DNA of 64,000 nt, taken from the NCBI GenBank assembly GCA_018287875.1, contig JAGVVL010000001.1, positions 4,278,001-4,342,000 on the forward strand, in the 5' to 3' direction. The stretch comes from Nigrospora sphaerica (Eukaryota > Ascomycota > Sordariomycetes > Amphisphaeriales > Apiosporaceae). Under the pieces are notes generated by a model, which had not been told where the DNA came from, did no database searches, and saw nothing but the letters and a program-made list of their open reading frames with translations. Below, piece by piece: positions 1 through 11,467 of this stretch. Positions within the stretch are counted from its first letter, which is position 1. Each line of letters opens with the position of its first letter. Position numbers and translations under genes: made by a program.

Positions 1-933
1 GTTCTCAGAATCACAACGACACCGATCAGTGAAAGGAGGTTCTACTCGACACTAGGCGAGAAAAATCAACGCACGAATTTCCGACGCCTTAGTGCCGCCT
101 CGTCACCGTTTAATGATAAGCGAGTACAGTTCTCTCAACAGGCCCCAGCATCCGGCTACGGAACGACACTGGCATAAGTGCTGGGTTCCTAAGCACCCGG
201 GCTCGTGAAGAAGCTTTTCCTAGCGTATAACGTGGTAGACGCCTATATGACATTCTACAACTTAAATTTAAATGCGAAAGAAATGAATAAGTAGTAAATT
301 CCACTCTATATCGACTGAAAGTGAAGAATCTAACTCCTCGATACCTTTAATAGTATACTTACTGTTTCCTTTTAGAAGTGAATGGCGAAGAATTATTAAA
401 GCGCACTACGGATCTAGGATGCTTCACCACTACCTTAAGATATTCGTCCTTAGAGTACTACTACTCGAGGTGGGACTTAGAAAAGAGTTCCCTTCGAATA
501 AATATTCAACTGAAGTGTCATAAGTGAATGGCAACCACGGGGTAGCTCAGTGGCTTCTCCGCGAGCTGAAGACACCTAGTTAGAAAGGCTTCTAATATCA
601 ATCTTATTTTAAGGATATTACGAAGTTCTATTTCACGAGCAGGGCTCTAGCTAAATATAATCGCAAGGGCGGGATTCTTAAACGTAAACGCATAGTCTTT
701 AGAAAGACTGGTTGACCCCTGCGTTGGTTGTTGAATGAGGAGTTTAGATAGCGTGATAATACGACTATCTACATTATTAAGAAGTACGACTTCAGCCCGT
801 CTAGCGATAACAGTGAAGACCCATTAGCGCACACATCGGCTTAGCTTTTCTCCGGACAGCCCGTAAACCCTTTACAGTGGCTTCTAAATCTTCACTACAT
901 CGGGAAAAGCTTTACTTTACCTTTTATTAACAT

Positions 934-1420
934 CCTAGCATTGCATTTCTCGATAATAGTTTGGATGCGGCTTCGTTGCGCTCTACGTTTCATAAAGATG
1001 TAGTAAATCGAATAAGATTTAAGGACTTCGTGGTCGGGCTAGAAAAGACCGACAGATATGGTCATGGGACGCTCATGATAGCGCTAGTAATGAAGTGCGC
1101 CCCTCCAGCCACTATCATTGTGGCACGAATCATAAAGAACTCATAGGAGTTGGAGCGACTAGCGAACGAGATCGTGAAGGTATAGAAAAATCCAACCAGT
1201 TGAGTGCCGTCTCCTGAGAACTCTTTAGTAACCGAGTCGGGTGAACAGGCAATAGAGTGGACTTCTGGCTAGCGCGGGGAATTCGCCGACCCGAGTTCCG
1301 GGTTTTTCCTACTCGGCACGAATCCGTCATATCCATACACGACACCGTCGCCTTAGGCACATATGGCGATGAGCTGCCGCCTTGGCTCTTCTCCCCATTG
1401 GCGAAAAGTACCCGAAGGTT
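934..1420 (+). pseudogene. Decayed subtilisin-like serine protease (S8) fragment
   Basis: Around 934-1140 the plus strand reads as an S8 catalytic core. It has a catalytic-Asp segment (AFLDNSLDAASL), then KDFVVGLEKTDRYGHGT with the catalytic His motif GHGT near 1060, then the usual 'VAP-x-A-x-IIVARI' strand, here CAPPATIIVARI. In-frame stops follow at 1144. The fold resumes in another frame at about 1290 with VFPTRHESVISIHDT, which resembles the strand before the oxyanion region of fungal S8 domains fused to NACHT, ankyrin or kinase modules. No catalytic Ser motif (GTSxAxP) is visible. The fragment is broken by a frameshift and stops, so it is non-functional. The family call rests on motifs alone. 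Confidence 0.6.
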
Positions 1421-2752
1421 ATACCAGCTGGCTTGTCAATCGCCACAGCAGGGCGTACTTGGCGACCGAGTAGTCGCACGTCTTCGTGTTCACTGGGCAT
1501 ATGGTACGAACCTGAACAACACCCTCTACTACCTCCAGACTGACCCCTTGTCTAACCGGTGCATTTGTCTCGTTGATTTTTTCTGCCCCCCGACTCCAGC
1601 TTGCCCGCCCTGCCCGTGCCCCTCGAGGCCGGCATCAGCTTGCGCGTCCCGGCTACACGCGATCCGAGCGAAGCGGCGCGGCGGCGCGACGGCCGAGTTG
1701 TTCTCGCCCAGGATGGCGTTCCTTACGGGCGAAGGTGACGAAGAGAAGAACGACGAGGGCCCGTAGGAAATAGAGTGCGTCGAGGCGGACGCGAATGTGG
1801 TGGTCGACGACATAGAGCTGGTCGTCGACTTCGACGAGCACCCCGTCAGGAACGACAAGGAGGCCTGCATCGTCCCCAGAGAGGAAAGGTAGCGACCTCT
1901 CTTTTCCCGACGCGAGTCGGAGTACGGGGCCGGAACACCGCTACCACGCTACCCCGGAGAGGTTGTACGGAGTACGCCCACCCTTAATTACGTCTCTTTA
2001 GTGTGAGATTCGCAGAAGCGGCCCGGCCCGTGGAAAATAAGATTTCAGACAGTGGGGTGGCAGATCTTAGATCCCGCTTAGATGGATGCCCAGGATTTAT
2101 ACGGGTCCATCTATACGGTCGCAGTGGCCCGTGGTAGCTTCAGTCTTGATTTTGTTCTTCACCCAATCGGCATCATATCGAGGGGCTGACTGAGACTGGC
2201 GACAACGCCATCTTCCTCGCCTTTGCCATTAAGCGAGTGGGCATCTACGTACGTCCCCCTAGGAATAGGCTCCAGCAGGCCCAAGCCCAAAGATTAGGCC
2301 TCCTGAATGTGCTTGGCCTGCAGGGGAGCACTTAGCGGACAGCAATAGGTACGAAGCAGAGCCCCCGGGCTACCACAGTACCCTGCTAAGGGCCACCCTA
2401 CGCCAACATTCATTCGGGTGCACGGCCATGCGGAAGCCCTTCGTTGATGGAAGGCGAAAGCAATCGTTCAGACTGTTGCGAAGTGGGAAGTACAACATTG
2501 CTGGGCGCATGGATGTTGCGCGGAGCCCAGGGAAATGGTGCCTCTGCCTCACGAGACGGGCACACGATGGCTCAGCCACAGAGAATGCATGTCGACACTG
2601 AATATCGCATGTTGCGCATGTCGCAGACTCTGTGGAGTTTGGTTATATAGATGTGCACCCAAAGCGCTTGCTAGGTTCCTGTCTGTATATTCTACCCAGC
2701 CCTGAAGGAGTGAGGACGGCGCCAAGTTCCCGTTCCTGTTTCCCCTAGACCG
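1421..2752. other. No recognisable gene; GC-rich patch at about 1570-1880
   Basis: I find no supported gene here. A compositionally distinct GC-rich patch (about 1570-1880) is open for stretches in several frames. One plus-strand reading from about 1770 is acidic and Val/Asp-rich (ANVVVDDIELVVDFDEH), but start, splice sites and a homologous pattern are all lacking. The rest is mixed-composition sequence with frequent stops. Confidence 0.5.
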
Positions 2753-4125
2753 TCAGCGGTCAGTATGAGGCCCCGGATGCTTCCACACCTGGTACGCAAG
2801 CCGTGCCTGGCACGAGCTCACCGCCAGAGAAGCAAGGCCTAGGAAAATTGCAATGCAGACAACAGCTAACGTTGCCGTCGGCATATAACTGTTTCCGCTC
2901 CGTCTGTGGATCTGCCGGTCCAGCCATCGCCTGGGCTGGGGCTCCAGGAATTTTTGATGGAGCTCGGCCAGCCGATCAGCAAGGAAACACGCAGCAAATG
3001 TTTTCCTCGCCTCCCCGGCGTGTTTGCGGGAAGTTGAGGCCCCCGGAGGAGCTCCTGTTCAAAGCGCGATGATACCACCAGCTGTTCAAGGAGCCCCGTA
3101 ATAATTTCCGTCGGCTTGGGGGAATAGCAAGCTCTGGGTCGAGTCCAATATATCAACCAGACGTGGGAGCGCGCGGCTATTCCTGGTCAGCATGGAGCTG
3201 CTCAATAGAGTCAAAGTACATACCGTAAGATGGAACAGGCAGGGTTCGATCCGTCGTCGAGTTTTTTTGTTGCTCGCAGGTGCTTTTTGAGGAAGGCCGT
3301 GTGGGGAAGAAGTTCCAGTTCGTTTCTTATGGTATGGCGTCGTAGGTGAATTTGAACGTCATGCGTAGTCACCAGGCGTAAAACTATGCGCCTGACTAGA
3401 TTCTTCGCGATTGGGTTGAACTCCTATCCTTCAGTCAAGCGCATGTCAAGCTGAACCGGGGTGGAATTGCCCAGGGCAACGAAAAGAGCTCGGAGGTATT
3501 AGCTGAAAGGCACGTTACCCCTCCAAGGAACCACTGGTGATCCCGCCTCAGATTGAATAGATATGTGACGAACACCAGAGCAGCCGAGCATCATCAGGAC
3601 CCTGACGGCGAATGTGATGGCCCTCTCCAGGTCATCAGCATCGGCTATGCGGGCTCGAAGAGGGCTTTCGAAGTCGAGCCGAGTGATTTCCGGGTTTCCC
3701 TTCAATCTTGACACTGCATCGAAGACACCGCCATGAGTCTCGAAGGCGTGGCCAGCGGATACTGGCGTATCGGCGTAGTCGGAGGCTTCGCGGGCTTTGG
3801 GTTTAGCTGGCCAAAAAAATCATCCGCCGCAGGACCGAGGTCATTCCCAAAGATGAAGGGCCACAGCTGCATGTTATCGAAGAAGGGAATGGGACGGACC
3901 TGGTAAGGTTCAGCCACGTCAGTGTCCCTGGTCTGGGGGTTGGAGTTCGGATCAGCTGTGGCCTTTGGGCCTTGCATGTCGGTCACTTCGCATACCTCGG
4001 AAGATGGGACATTGGACGAGGCCGCCCGTTCCTGTGCGTATTTGGCATCTAGCGCATCGGACGCGGGTTCGATCAGCCACTAGGCAAAGGCCGCGACCGA
4101 CGTCGAAAAGACGTCTCCAGGTGGT
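2753..4125 (-). pseudogene. Decayed fungal protein with C-terminal membrane anchor
   Basis: Read on the minus strand in pieces, this matches a long, common but unnamed fungal family. N-terminal to C-terminal: IEPASDALDAKYAQERA, then FFDNMQLWPFIFGNDLG (about 3900), ITRLDFESPLRARIADADDL (about 3680), QLDMRLTEG*EFNPIAKNLV (about 3440), LELLPHTAFLKKHLRATKK (about 3290), ADRLAELHQKFLEPQPRRWL (about 2950), and a final hydrophobic helix (TLAVVCIAIFLGLASLAV) before a short tail and stop at 2753. There is a TAG in the first segment (A*WLIEP), a frame change near 3720, and a TAG at EG*EF, so the gene is dead. The function of the family is not known to me. The C-terminal helix suggests a membrane-attached protein. 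Confidence 0.55.
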
Positions 4126-4544
4126 TTAGAAGAAATCCTATACATGGAATGTTAGAGTGTGCATCTACATATATCGTATGTCTTTTCGGAAGAAGGAGGG
4201 GGTACGTAACATATCTCGGTAGGACCTACAGGCCGGAAGCCGGTGACAGATAAATTGTTGTAGAAAAGGGACAGCGATTGCGCCCAAAGCGACATAGGGT
4301 GTTGGCCTACTGGAGATTCGGATGTGTAGTATACGAAACCATTCTAAAACGTGAGGAACTATGGGAGAGGAGTTCGGCTTAAGTACCTGTTTCCAAACAA
4401 TTTATCTCAGAGTGGCCGACCAAAGTGGCGAGGAACAGGAATGGATGAGGTAAATGGTAGTGGCTTTTGCGGATGCGCAAGTTTGCAGACGAGGGGTTTT
4501 AGCAGGCGACGTGGCTTAAGGGCTCGTGGATTTACGGGCGAGGT
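4126..4544. other. Intergenic, no feature seen
   Basis: Mixed-composition sequence between the decayed membrane-protein gene and the LINE A tail. No open frame of note and no recognisable motif. Confidence 0.5.
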
Positions 4545-4553
4545 TTTTGTAAG
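4545..4553. repeat. Target-site duplication half T1 (left copy)
   Basis: TTTTGTAAG abuts the (ATT)n tail of LINE A. Its partner is not at the other end of LINE A. It is the reverse complement CTTACAAAA at 28073-28081, next to the 5' end of LINE B. The match extends to 13 bp if the adjacent ATTA is counted. Confidence 0.85.
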
Positions 4554-4749
4554 ATTATTATTATTATTATTATTGTTCTTACACCTAGCGACCTATCTAG
4601 GCCATGAGGACCCCCTGCGCATCTTGGCCTAGGAAAACCGTTCCGGGCTGACGTCCGGCCGGGTGAAAAACCTAGGTTCCGCTGCGTCGCACCGCTTCTA
4701 TCTGCACTTTGACCTGCCATACCGAGATCGGGCTCAGCGCGCCCGCTTC

Positions 4750-7700
4750 CTAGCTGATGAGTTGATTCGCCAGCTGGAACATGTCCAGCCTTCCGGAGCG
4801 GAGTAGCCATCTCGCGATAATTCCTGCTTTTCCTGGGGTGTCGAGCATCCTGTCCGTGTCTATCGGTCCTCCTAAAGCTTGGACGAGATGCTCTCGTCTT
4901 TCTCTTTCCCGTGGGCAGAAAACGAGGATATGCCGGACGGTCTCCCTGCCCTGACCGCAGACGCACCAGGGGCTGTCGAAGCCCGGGACCCTACGCTTAA
5001 AAGGAAGTCTCGCAGCCCAATCTTGCCAGTCCTCGCTTGGACGAGGATGGAGCTCTCGGCCTTATAGAGTCCCTTATGGAGCTTGAGGACGTGCTTGCCT
5101 GGCGGCATCTTAGTTGCTGCCGGGGTCCGTGCTGTTCGATTTTGCTGCGCTTGTTGCCATCTTTGAAGCCAGTCTCTCTCCTTAGCCTTATATGTTGAGT
5201 CTCCAGCTAGCCATTCGTCTAGCCACCTCTTACGATCGGGAGCGTCGGGGCCTTTCGGTCTGCGCCGGCGAGTCGGTCTTGTTAGGATCCATCTAGCTGC
5301 GCTATCGCACCTTGCTTGGATAAGTGATGCGATACGCGGCTGTTGGAGCCTCTCTTCCGATGCCGCCACCCTTCTGTTGAGCCACGTGTCTAAGGGGATA
5401 CGTAAGCTTCCGTTTCTAGTACTGCAGTGGCCGTGGCTTTGAAAGCTCCTGTGACCTTTCGGAGGCACTCTGTCTGGACGTCGTTAAGTGCCTTGGCTCT
5501 ATTTTTCGAGATCTGGCGGTGCCACTCTGAAGCTCTATAGCCTATCGCAGACCGTACGACGGCTGTATAGACTTGGCGGGCTCGCTGGAGAGACGCGCCC
5601 CATGTCGAGCCGGCTATCCGGTCTAGAGCATAGACCTGCGTTGCCATCTTCTTCGATATCGACTGGATGTGGACGTCCTAGCGGAGACGTCTATCCACCT
5701 GGATGCCAAGGACGCGGCAGGAGTCTTCTAGTTCGATTTCGTGGCCTTCTAAGGCTATCTTTATGTCCGGACCTTTCCGTCTTCGAGAGAAGTGGACTAG
5801 GTGATATTTCTGGACTGCGAAGGTCATACCGTGGCTAACTGCCCATTCTTTACAGATCCTGTGAGCGGCTTCCAGCTGCTCGCAGGTCTGCTCGGGGTTT
5901 AAACCGAAGCCCACGAGGTTTGTGTCGTCTGCGAAGGCTATAGTGGCTATCCCTGGTATAGCACGGAGGGCCTTGTAGAGACCGGCTGTATAAAGGCAGA
6001 AGAGGATAGGCGATAAAGGTGAGCCCTGCGGGACGCCTGCTAGGACTGGGATCTCGTCCAATTCCTGGCCATCGAAGAATAGCGTAGTGGACCGGTTGGA
6101 TAAGAAGCTTCGGATCCAGCTAATAGTCTATATAGGGACCCTTAGCGCTCGCAGGTTAGCGAGGAGCCTTCCATAGTCGACCGAGTCGAAAGCGCCCGAA
6201 ATATCCAGCGATAGAAGGGTTGCTGCGCCTCTATGTTTCTAGGCTGTGCGGACTAAGTCTGTTAGCAGCCGTAGGGCTGTTTCCGTGGAGCGGCCTTTCC
6301 GGTTGCCCATCTATTCGTCCGGGAGCAGTCCATTCTCTTCGGCAAAGCTAGCTAGCTGTTGCGCTAGTAGGCTCTCGATTGCTTTCCCTATAGTGTTGAG
6401 CAGCGCGATAGGTCTCTATCCGCCGGCTTGGTGATACTCGTTTGGCTGCTTTCCTAGCTTCCGGAGGATAACGGTGACTGCTTTCTGGAACGCTCTTAGA
6501 TAGTATCCTATATGCCAGCACGCTTCCGCTAGGGAGGCTAAGGCCTGGCAGAGGGGCTTTCCTAGGCGTTTAAGGAATCCGTTCGAAGCTGGTCTAGTCC
6601 AAGTGCCTTCCACTGGCCTGCCTTAATAAGGACGTCTTGGACTTGTTCTGCTGTCACCTTGCTGTCCATATCGAGAGGCGCTGCGAGCCGGTTCGTTATT
6701 CGGAAGCCGGTGTACGTAGCCTTAGGGAGGGGATAGAACCTCTCTCGGAAGGCCTCTGTTTTCTCCTTATAGGTCGTTACTTCGCCACGCGGTGTGTAGA
6801 GTGTAGGGACTGCCGGGGGTAACGGCGGTGCTGCTCCTTCCGTTCTTGCCCATCTCGCGATATTCCAGACGCCAGCTGGCTAGCTAGAGGCCTCGTGGAG
6901 CATATGTCTCCAGGACGCCGTCTTAGCTTCTCGGATTGCTTTCTTCTTTGAGAGAGTTGACTGCCAGAGGGCTCGCCAAGCTACGTCCGTCCTATCGGAA
7001 AGCCATATCCGCTGGGCTCTTCGCTCCTTCTCTATAGCTTCTTCTGTCTCGTGGTTCCACTAGGCTTTTCCTCTCCCTTTAGAGTAGCAGAGGGGGGCAA
7101 CTAGGTTGGCTATCCGGGTTAATTCCTTAGTTAACGTTTCAGTGTAGCTATCGATTTCTTCTGGTGTCTCGAGTCGTCCTGGCTGTGGTAGGTGTGCCGC
7201 TTCTGCCTTCGCCTGGTCATAGTCAGCTGTTTTCCAGCTGCGTCGTGGCCTATCTTAGCGGTCTGTATAGAGTCCAGCCACGCGTATCACCTGGGGGAGG
7301 TGATCGGATCCAGCAAATGGGGCATACCCGTCGTAGGCAGCTCGGAGATCGTCCGTGGCCCACGCTAAGTCGATCGTGGAGTCCATGCACCCTCTTCGAG
7401 TCCATGTCGGTGTTCCAGGGGGGGTGATCAGCTGGAGTCTCCAGGATTCTGCTAGCTGGAGCAGCTTGTTGGCTGCATTATGGGGTCGGACGTTGTATCC
7501 TCCCTAGACGGGGTGGTGGACGTTGAAGTCTCCCACGAGGACTGTTTGTCTTGGCTGGGGTTCGGCATAGAGGGCTTCGATAGCGGGTAGGTCCGATCTG
7601 CTGGTGGACCCAGGGGGAGGCGAGTATATGCAGACAACCGTTATAGGACCGTCTAGCAGCTGGATCGTGATATGGCACCTGTCTGGCTGCGCCTTGTAGG

Positions 7701-7935
7701 TCCACTGTGCTAAGGGGAACTTCTTGTTAATATATATGCATGCTCTACCTCCCTCGGGAGCGTATAGGAGGTGGTACGGAGAGGATCTTGGGCAGTAAGT
7801 AGTCGGCATATGTAGGTTTCGCCAGGGCTCTTGGATAGCCAGTACGTCGTATTCTTCGGAGATGGCATCAACTGCCGGGATCTGTGCTTTCTTGCTTTTC
7901 TGCGTGTTCCAATGTAGGATCCTTAGCGCTGTCAT
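4750..7935 (-). pseudogene. LINE A ORF2: endonuclease-reverse transcriptase, broken
   Basis: Starts at ATG 7935, overlapping the ORF1 stop as ATGA. The N-terminal APE-type endonuclease shows LRILHWNTQKS, LAIQEPW, LVGDFNVHHPV and SDHLP, carrying the usual Asn, Glu, Asp/Asn and His residues. The reverse transcriptase shows LSLDISGAFDSVDYGRL, GVPQGSPLSPILFCLY and FADDTNLVGF (catalytic FADD). A C-terminal WCVCGQGRETVRHILVFC motif lies in a shifted frame. Eight in-frame TAGs occur, at HHPV*GG, GKA*WNH, ASS*PAG, AGG*RPIAL, PDE*MGN, RTA*KHR, VPI*TIS and RLR*DVH. There is also one frameshift shared with copy B at a T4 run, and two private single-base losses. It cannot make a full protein as read. Confidence 0.88.
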
Positions 7936-8097
7936 GGTCGAGCGTGGATGCTGTTTAGTGTTGACTCCGGTGTTTCGATGTCCATGTCGTCTATCTCTTC
8001 GTGGGTTCTACTGCGGGTTCTGCCAGTGCTTCTAGTACGGCAGCTGGTTGCTCGACGCTTTCGCGGCTGTACTGTCTGCTAGTCCTCGGCTGTTGGC

Positions 8098-9276
8098 TTA
8101 GGGGGTTCTTACGAGGGCAGTGCGAATCCCTTCAGCAGCCTTAGCGATCTGGACCTGCTCCTGGCGGACTGGACACTCCTTAGACCATGCAGTATGTGGT
8201 CCTCGGTATGCTGGACAGCAGTACCGGCTCTTATTCTCGGCTTCTGGGCATTCTTTATCGTCATGCTTTGTTGAAGAGCAAAGCCCACACCTGCGTGCAT
8301 GGCGGCAGACACGGGCGATATGTCCGTAACGGTAGCAGTGGTAGCATTGCTTAAGCTGGGCTCCTTCGGCGAAGGGTTCGCATAGATAGTAGCTATACTG
8401 CCAAATAAGGCCGTCTCGACATAGCTGTTCCGCTTGTTGAACCGTGGGTACTGCAATATATAGGGCCGTGACCTTCCTAGACGAGTTCTTGGCGTTGCGA
8501 GGGAGCTTGGCCTCCAGGACGTCGATAGGGCCGCCGGGCTGGTTCCGGAGTTGGACTTCTAGCTGCCCTTGGTTCGTCTCTATAGCCTCCTTATTGATGC
8601 CATGAGCCACCACCAGGATCTTTCTCTTCTGGATAAAGGCGTTCTCTCTGAAGGCCTCGGCAGTCCAGGTTAGGTCGGCCTCTAGGGCCTGTTTCTCTGC
8701 TGTTGATTTGCAGGTGACCGCGTAATCTCCGCTAAGGAGCTTCCTGGCTGCCACTGCTGCCTCTCTGCCTATTGCTACGTTAACTTTCCGTACGATCTCT
8801 TCGTAGGTGCGGCTTTCAGTTCCCGCGGCCTTAACCGTGACCTCCCGTTCGTGTCGAGGAGGCAGTGTCTTGGCTACCTGAGGAGCCCTAAGTGTAGGAG
8901 CGGCGGTAGGGGTAATAGCGGCTGCAGCGTATATCTTAGGAGCTTTAATTTCCTTGTGGATAGCCTGGAGCGCGTTCTCGATATCATCGATGCGTCTTTC
9001 GATACTGGTCTGGCTATCTAGTTCCTTAGCTGCCGCCTCTAGGACCGGGATGGCGGCTTGTACGGCTGCGACCAAGGTCGCAGCGTCGGAGTCACCGGCT
9101 AGGAAGCGTTTAAGGTGGTTTACAGTACCGCGTATAGCTTCTGGACTGCGTCCAGGTGTAGTGTTGCTGCTTGGCGATGGCGTTCGCGAGTCTGGAGGCG
9201 ACGGCTCAGGCGGTGGGGCGGCCTGTTGGCGGCTCCCACCACCCGCGTTTTGTTTCACTGGTGGTGGATCGACCAT
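8098..9276 (-). CDS. LINE A ORF1: gag-like RNA-binding protein
   Basis: Open frame of 392 residues from an ATG just inside the element. The N-terminus is Pro/Ser-rich and probably disordered, followed by an Ala-rich helical region (about 50-130), a central conserved domain, and C-terminal zinc knuckles. Knuckle 1 is CYHCYRYGHIARVC and knuckle 2 is CGLCSSTKHDDKEC, both CX2CX4HX4C. A third keeps its later Cys residues but has Tyr for the second Cys (CPAYRGPHTAWSKEC); copy B has Cys there. The frame stops at VRTP. Removing one C from the following C5 run opens about 55 further residues (TVQPRKRRATS...) running to the ATGA overlap with ORF2 at 7932-7935, so the natural ORF1 is probably longer. 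Confidence 0.85.
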   Translation of the reverse strand: MVDPPPVKQNAGGGSRQQAAPPPEPSPPDSRTPSPSSNTTPGRSPEAIRGTVNHLKRFLAGDSDAATLVAAVQAAIPVLEAAAKELDSQTSIERRIDDIENALQAIHKEIKAPKIYAAAAITPTAAPTLRAPQVAKTLPPRHEREVTVKAAGTESRTYEEIVRKVNVAIGREAAVAARKLLSGDYAVTCKSTAEKQALEADLTWTAEAFRENAFIQKRKILVVAHGINKEAIETNQGQLEVQLRNQPGGPIDVLEAKLPRNAKNSSRKVTALYIAVPTVQQAEQLCRDGLIWQYSYYLCEPFAEGAQLKQCYHCYRYGHIARVCRHARRCGLCSSTKHDDKECPEAENKSRYCCPAYRGPHTAWSKECPVRQEQVQIAKAAEGIRTALVRTP

Positions 9277-9389
9277 TTCTAGGGTAAATGAGGCCCTAGG
9301 AACAGTTTCCGGGCTATCCGGTAGGTTTTAGAGTCGTGGTTGTGAAGTTATCGCCGTGTGGGGTCAGTTTCGAAAAGTTTTTTTTCCCT

Positions 9390-9401
9390 GAGGGCAGAGG
9401 G
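9390..9401. repeat. Target-site duplication half T2 (left copy, inverted)
   Basis: GAGGGCAGAGGG lies 4 bp outside the 5' end of LINE A. Its reverse complement, CCCTCTGCCCTC, is found exactly (12 of 12) at 32907-32918, immediately after the tail of LINE B rather than at the other end of LINE A. Confidence 0.88.
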
Positions 9402-10149
9402 ATTGTTATGCATGCGGAATCCCTGAAGTGGCATCTCCTTCTCCCTCCCTCCTGCCCCATGGATAATTTCCTGGAAATGTGAATATGAACACATATCATG
9501 GGTTGGCTGCGGGGATAGCTGCACCTATTCATACAGCATGCCACTCACCTCCACGCTCCGGTGTTGGACCATGACCGGGGCGTCCGGTGCATCCTGCCAA
9601 TTTCCCCAATACGAGGCTGTCAGTTTCGCAAGGCTCGACTGGAACATGGCATGGGTAGATCATGTGGGAGCGCGTCTGCAGGACGAACTTTACACGTCAC
9701 GGGTTAATGGTTGATGACAGGCGAATGTTATAGGTTGTTTGCTGGCGTATTGGGGGTGACTTGGCGTCTGATCTGGCGCTTACACTGGACTCGTTCACCT
9801 GTCAACCCCGTCTACCCACAATATCCCGACGAAACCGTTGGGCGACCGTGCTGCACCTGTATACCGGACTCGATTCCCTGACTGAGCAACCCGGACCGGG
9901 ACCATGGGGGTTGCCGTCACCTCAACAGGGATCAACCAAACGGGGGTGGGGGTGCGTACGAGACGGTCTCCTGTATTCAATAGACGCAAATGGGCCGTTG
10001 GTTGGATGATTGAATACAGTTTATTGTTGGATAGGGAGCATGCAGCCACGGCTTTCGAGGCATGTGTCAAGCAGTATCCAAACGGCAGGGCCTTTATGGT
10101 GACCCGAAAAGAAGCAGAGCAGAAGGCCCCACAACGCAACCCTCTCAAG
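9402..10149. other. Intergenic, no feature seen
   Basis: Host-like, moderately GC sequence between LINE A and the small secreted protein gene. No supported gene. It would be the 3' flank of the secreted protein gene. Confidence 0.5.
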
Positions 10150-10827
10150 CTAAACGTTGGCCACGATCTTGACCAGGATTCCCGAGGGAGTATAACCGGC
10201 GTTCTTATAGGCGGCCGTGTTGTACTGCGCGTTTGAGGCGTTGTACTGGACGGTAAAGGAACCCCCGGCCGTGAGGCAGTCGAGCAGGGCGGCCTTCTTA
10301 GGGCTCGTCAGGCCGCCGTCGATGGTGTTAGCAATGTCCTCGAAGAGTACAGAGCTGTCAACCGCATTATTGACGTGCTTGGCGTACGCGGCGGCCGAGT
10401 TGCGCGTGTACAGGGGCCATTCACCGCAGTCGGGGGCGTCGGCGGCTTTCATAACGAACTCTGTGCACCTGCGTCAGTAGCCCACCCGGGAGCTGCTGGA
10501 CGCATTATGGGCCCGGGGAGGGTCCAAAACTTACGGCGGCCGGCGCGCGTCTCCCGCCCGTACGAGCGCAGGTACGAGGCTATGAAGGCGACGTCGGCCT
10601 CGGCGACGTCCTGGGGCTCGTCGCCGGGGCCGTTGTAGCACGTAAGTGTCAGCGGTTCCTGCCGGTTCGCGTCCTTGTCAGCACCGGGGCCGTGGGACGT
10701 GGCAGCACGGGCAACGAACCTCGTAGCAGACGCGCTTAACCTCGTCCTGCGCCAGGGGCACAGCGGCGGCGGTGGCGGCCACGGCTACCAGAACGGCAGC
10801 CTTGCTCAATGCGGAGGTGGCGAACAT
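10150..10827 (-). CDS. Small secreted cysteine-containing protein, 3 exons
   Basis: Exons 10827-10720, 10673-10535 and 10460-10150 join in frame to 185 residues. Exon 1 encodes a clear signal peptide (MFATSALSKAAVLVAVAATA, then AAVPLAQDE). Intron 1 is only 46 nt, with GTTCGT, GCTGAC branch and AAG. Intron 2 is 74 nt with GTAAGT and a TACTGAC branch; the first AG, three bases past the branch A, must be skipped for the AG at 10461 to keep the frame. The mature protein has four Cys (RVCYE, LTCYN, PDCGEW, LLDCLT), consistent with two disulfides, and ends YTPSGILVKIVANV. I recognise the pattern 'DCGEW-x-LYTR ... TIDGG' only from uncharacterised fungal secreted proteins. Effector-like by size and Cys content; function unknown. 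Confidence 0.75.
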
Positions 10828-11467
10828 GGTGGGAAGACGTGAAGTCGGGGAACGTGGGCGTTGGTGAAGAAGGATGGGACAGAGTAGAGTGGCACTCGAT
10901 CGTCATGCCCCGCGCCGAATCTGACGATGATATTCTCGGTCCGCAGTCCTTATATTTCCCAACCTTGCGTTATTTTCATCTTCTTCCCGTAGCGACCACC
11001 ACTGGAGGTATGAGGGCCGGGTTGGGCGCTCACGTGGTCCAAACATGGCTATTCGGCCTGCATGTCAAGAGCTGAGGTCTAGGGGCGTTGTCGGACACTG
11101 CCCAGGGGGGTCGAAAGAGTCAGCTTCGCTCCCCGAACCGCTCAGTGGGGGTCAAGTGTATTACCTGCCAAAATGACCTTAGCATCAAGTGCCTGGGTAC
11201 GGGCTTACGCCCGAGCGACCCCGCGTCAGCCCGCGTCAGCCCGCATGTTGGTGCCTGTGCCGTCGTGCTGCATACCACGCTTGGCCCCATACCCGGTTGA
11301 ATGCATTAGTGAGATTACCTGCAGGCCCCGGCATGGAAAGGAATATGCGTTGCACGATTAGTAGTCTTGTGATTTCGCGGGCAGGACTGCATATCAATAA
11401 TTTGCTCATCACAAGCGACCTCCCCGTCACTAGTTCTCGTGTAGCCGACAAGGCCCCACCTGCCACA
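10828..11467. other. Intergenic; promoter side of the secreted protein gene
   Basis: No supported gene. The part next to 10827 should hold the promoter of the small secreted protein gene. A short tandem repeat of GCGTCAGCCC units lies at about 11220-11247. Confidence 0.45.

Larger units (their letters stand above)
4554..9389 (-). mobile_element. Tad1-like LINE retrotransposon, copy A
   Basis: Full-length non-LTR retrotransposon. On the minus strand it has a short 5' leader starting with an A8 run and CTTTTCGAAAC, then ORF1 (gag-like, zinc knuckles), ORF2 (endonuclease, reverse transcriptase, C-terminal Cys motif), a 3' UTR, and a tail of about seven AAT units. It is nearly identical to copy B (28082-32906, opposite strand) over the 3' two thirds and more diverged over ORF1. 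ORF2 carries eight TAG codons shared with copy B, all at expected Trp or Gln positions. Two single-base deficits are private to this copy (5394-5397 and about 6585). Its two flanks do not form a target-site duplication with each other. Confidence 0.92.
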
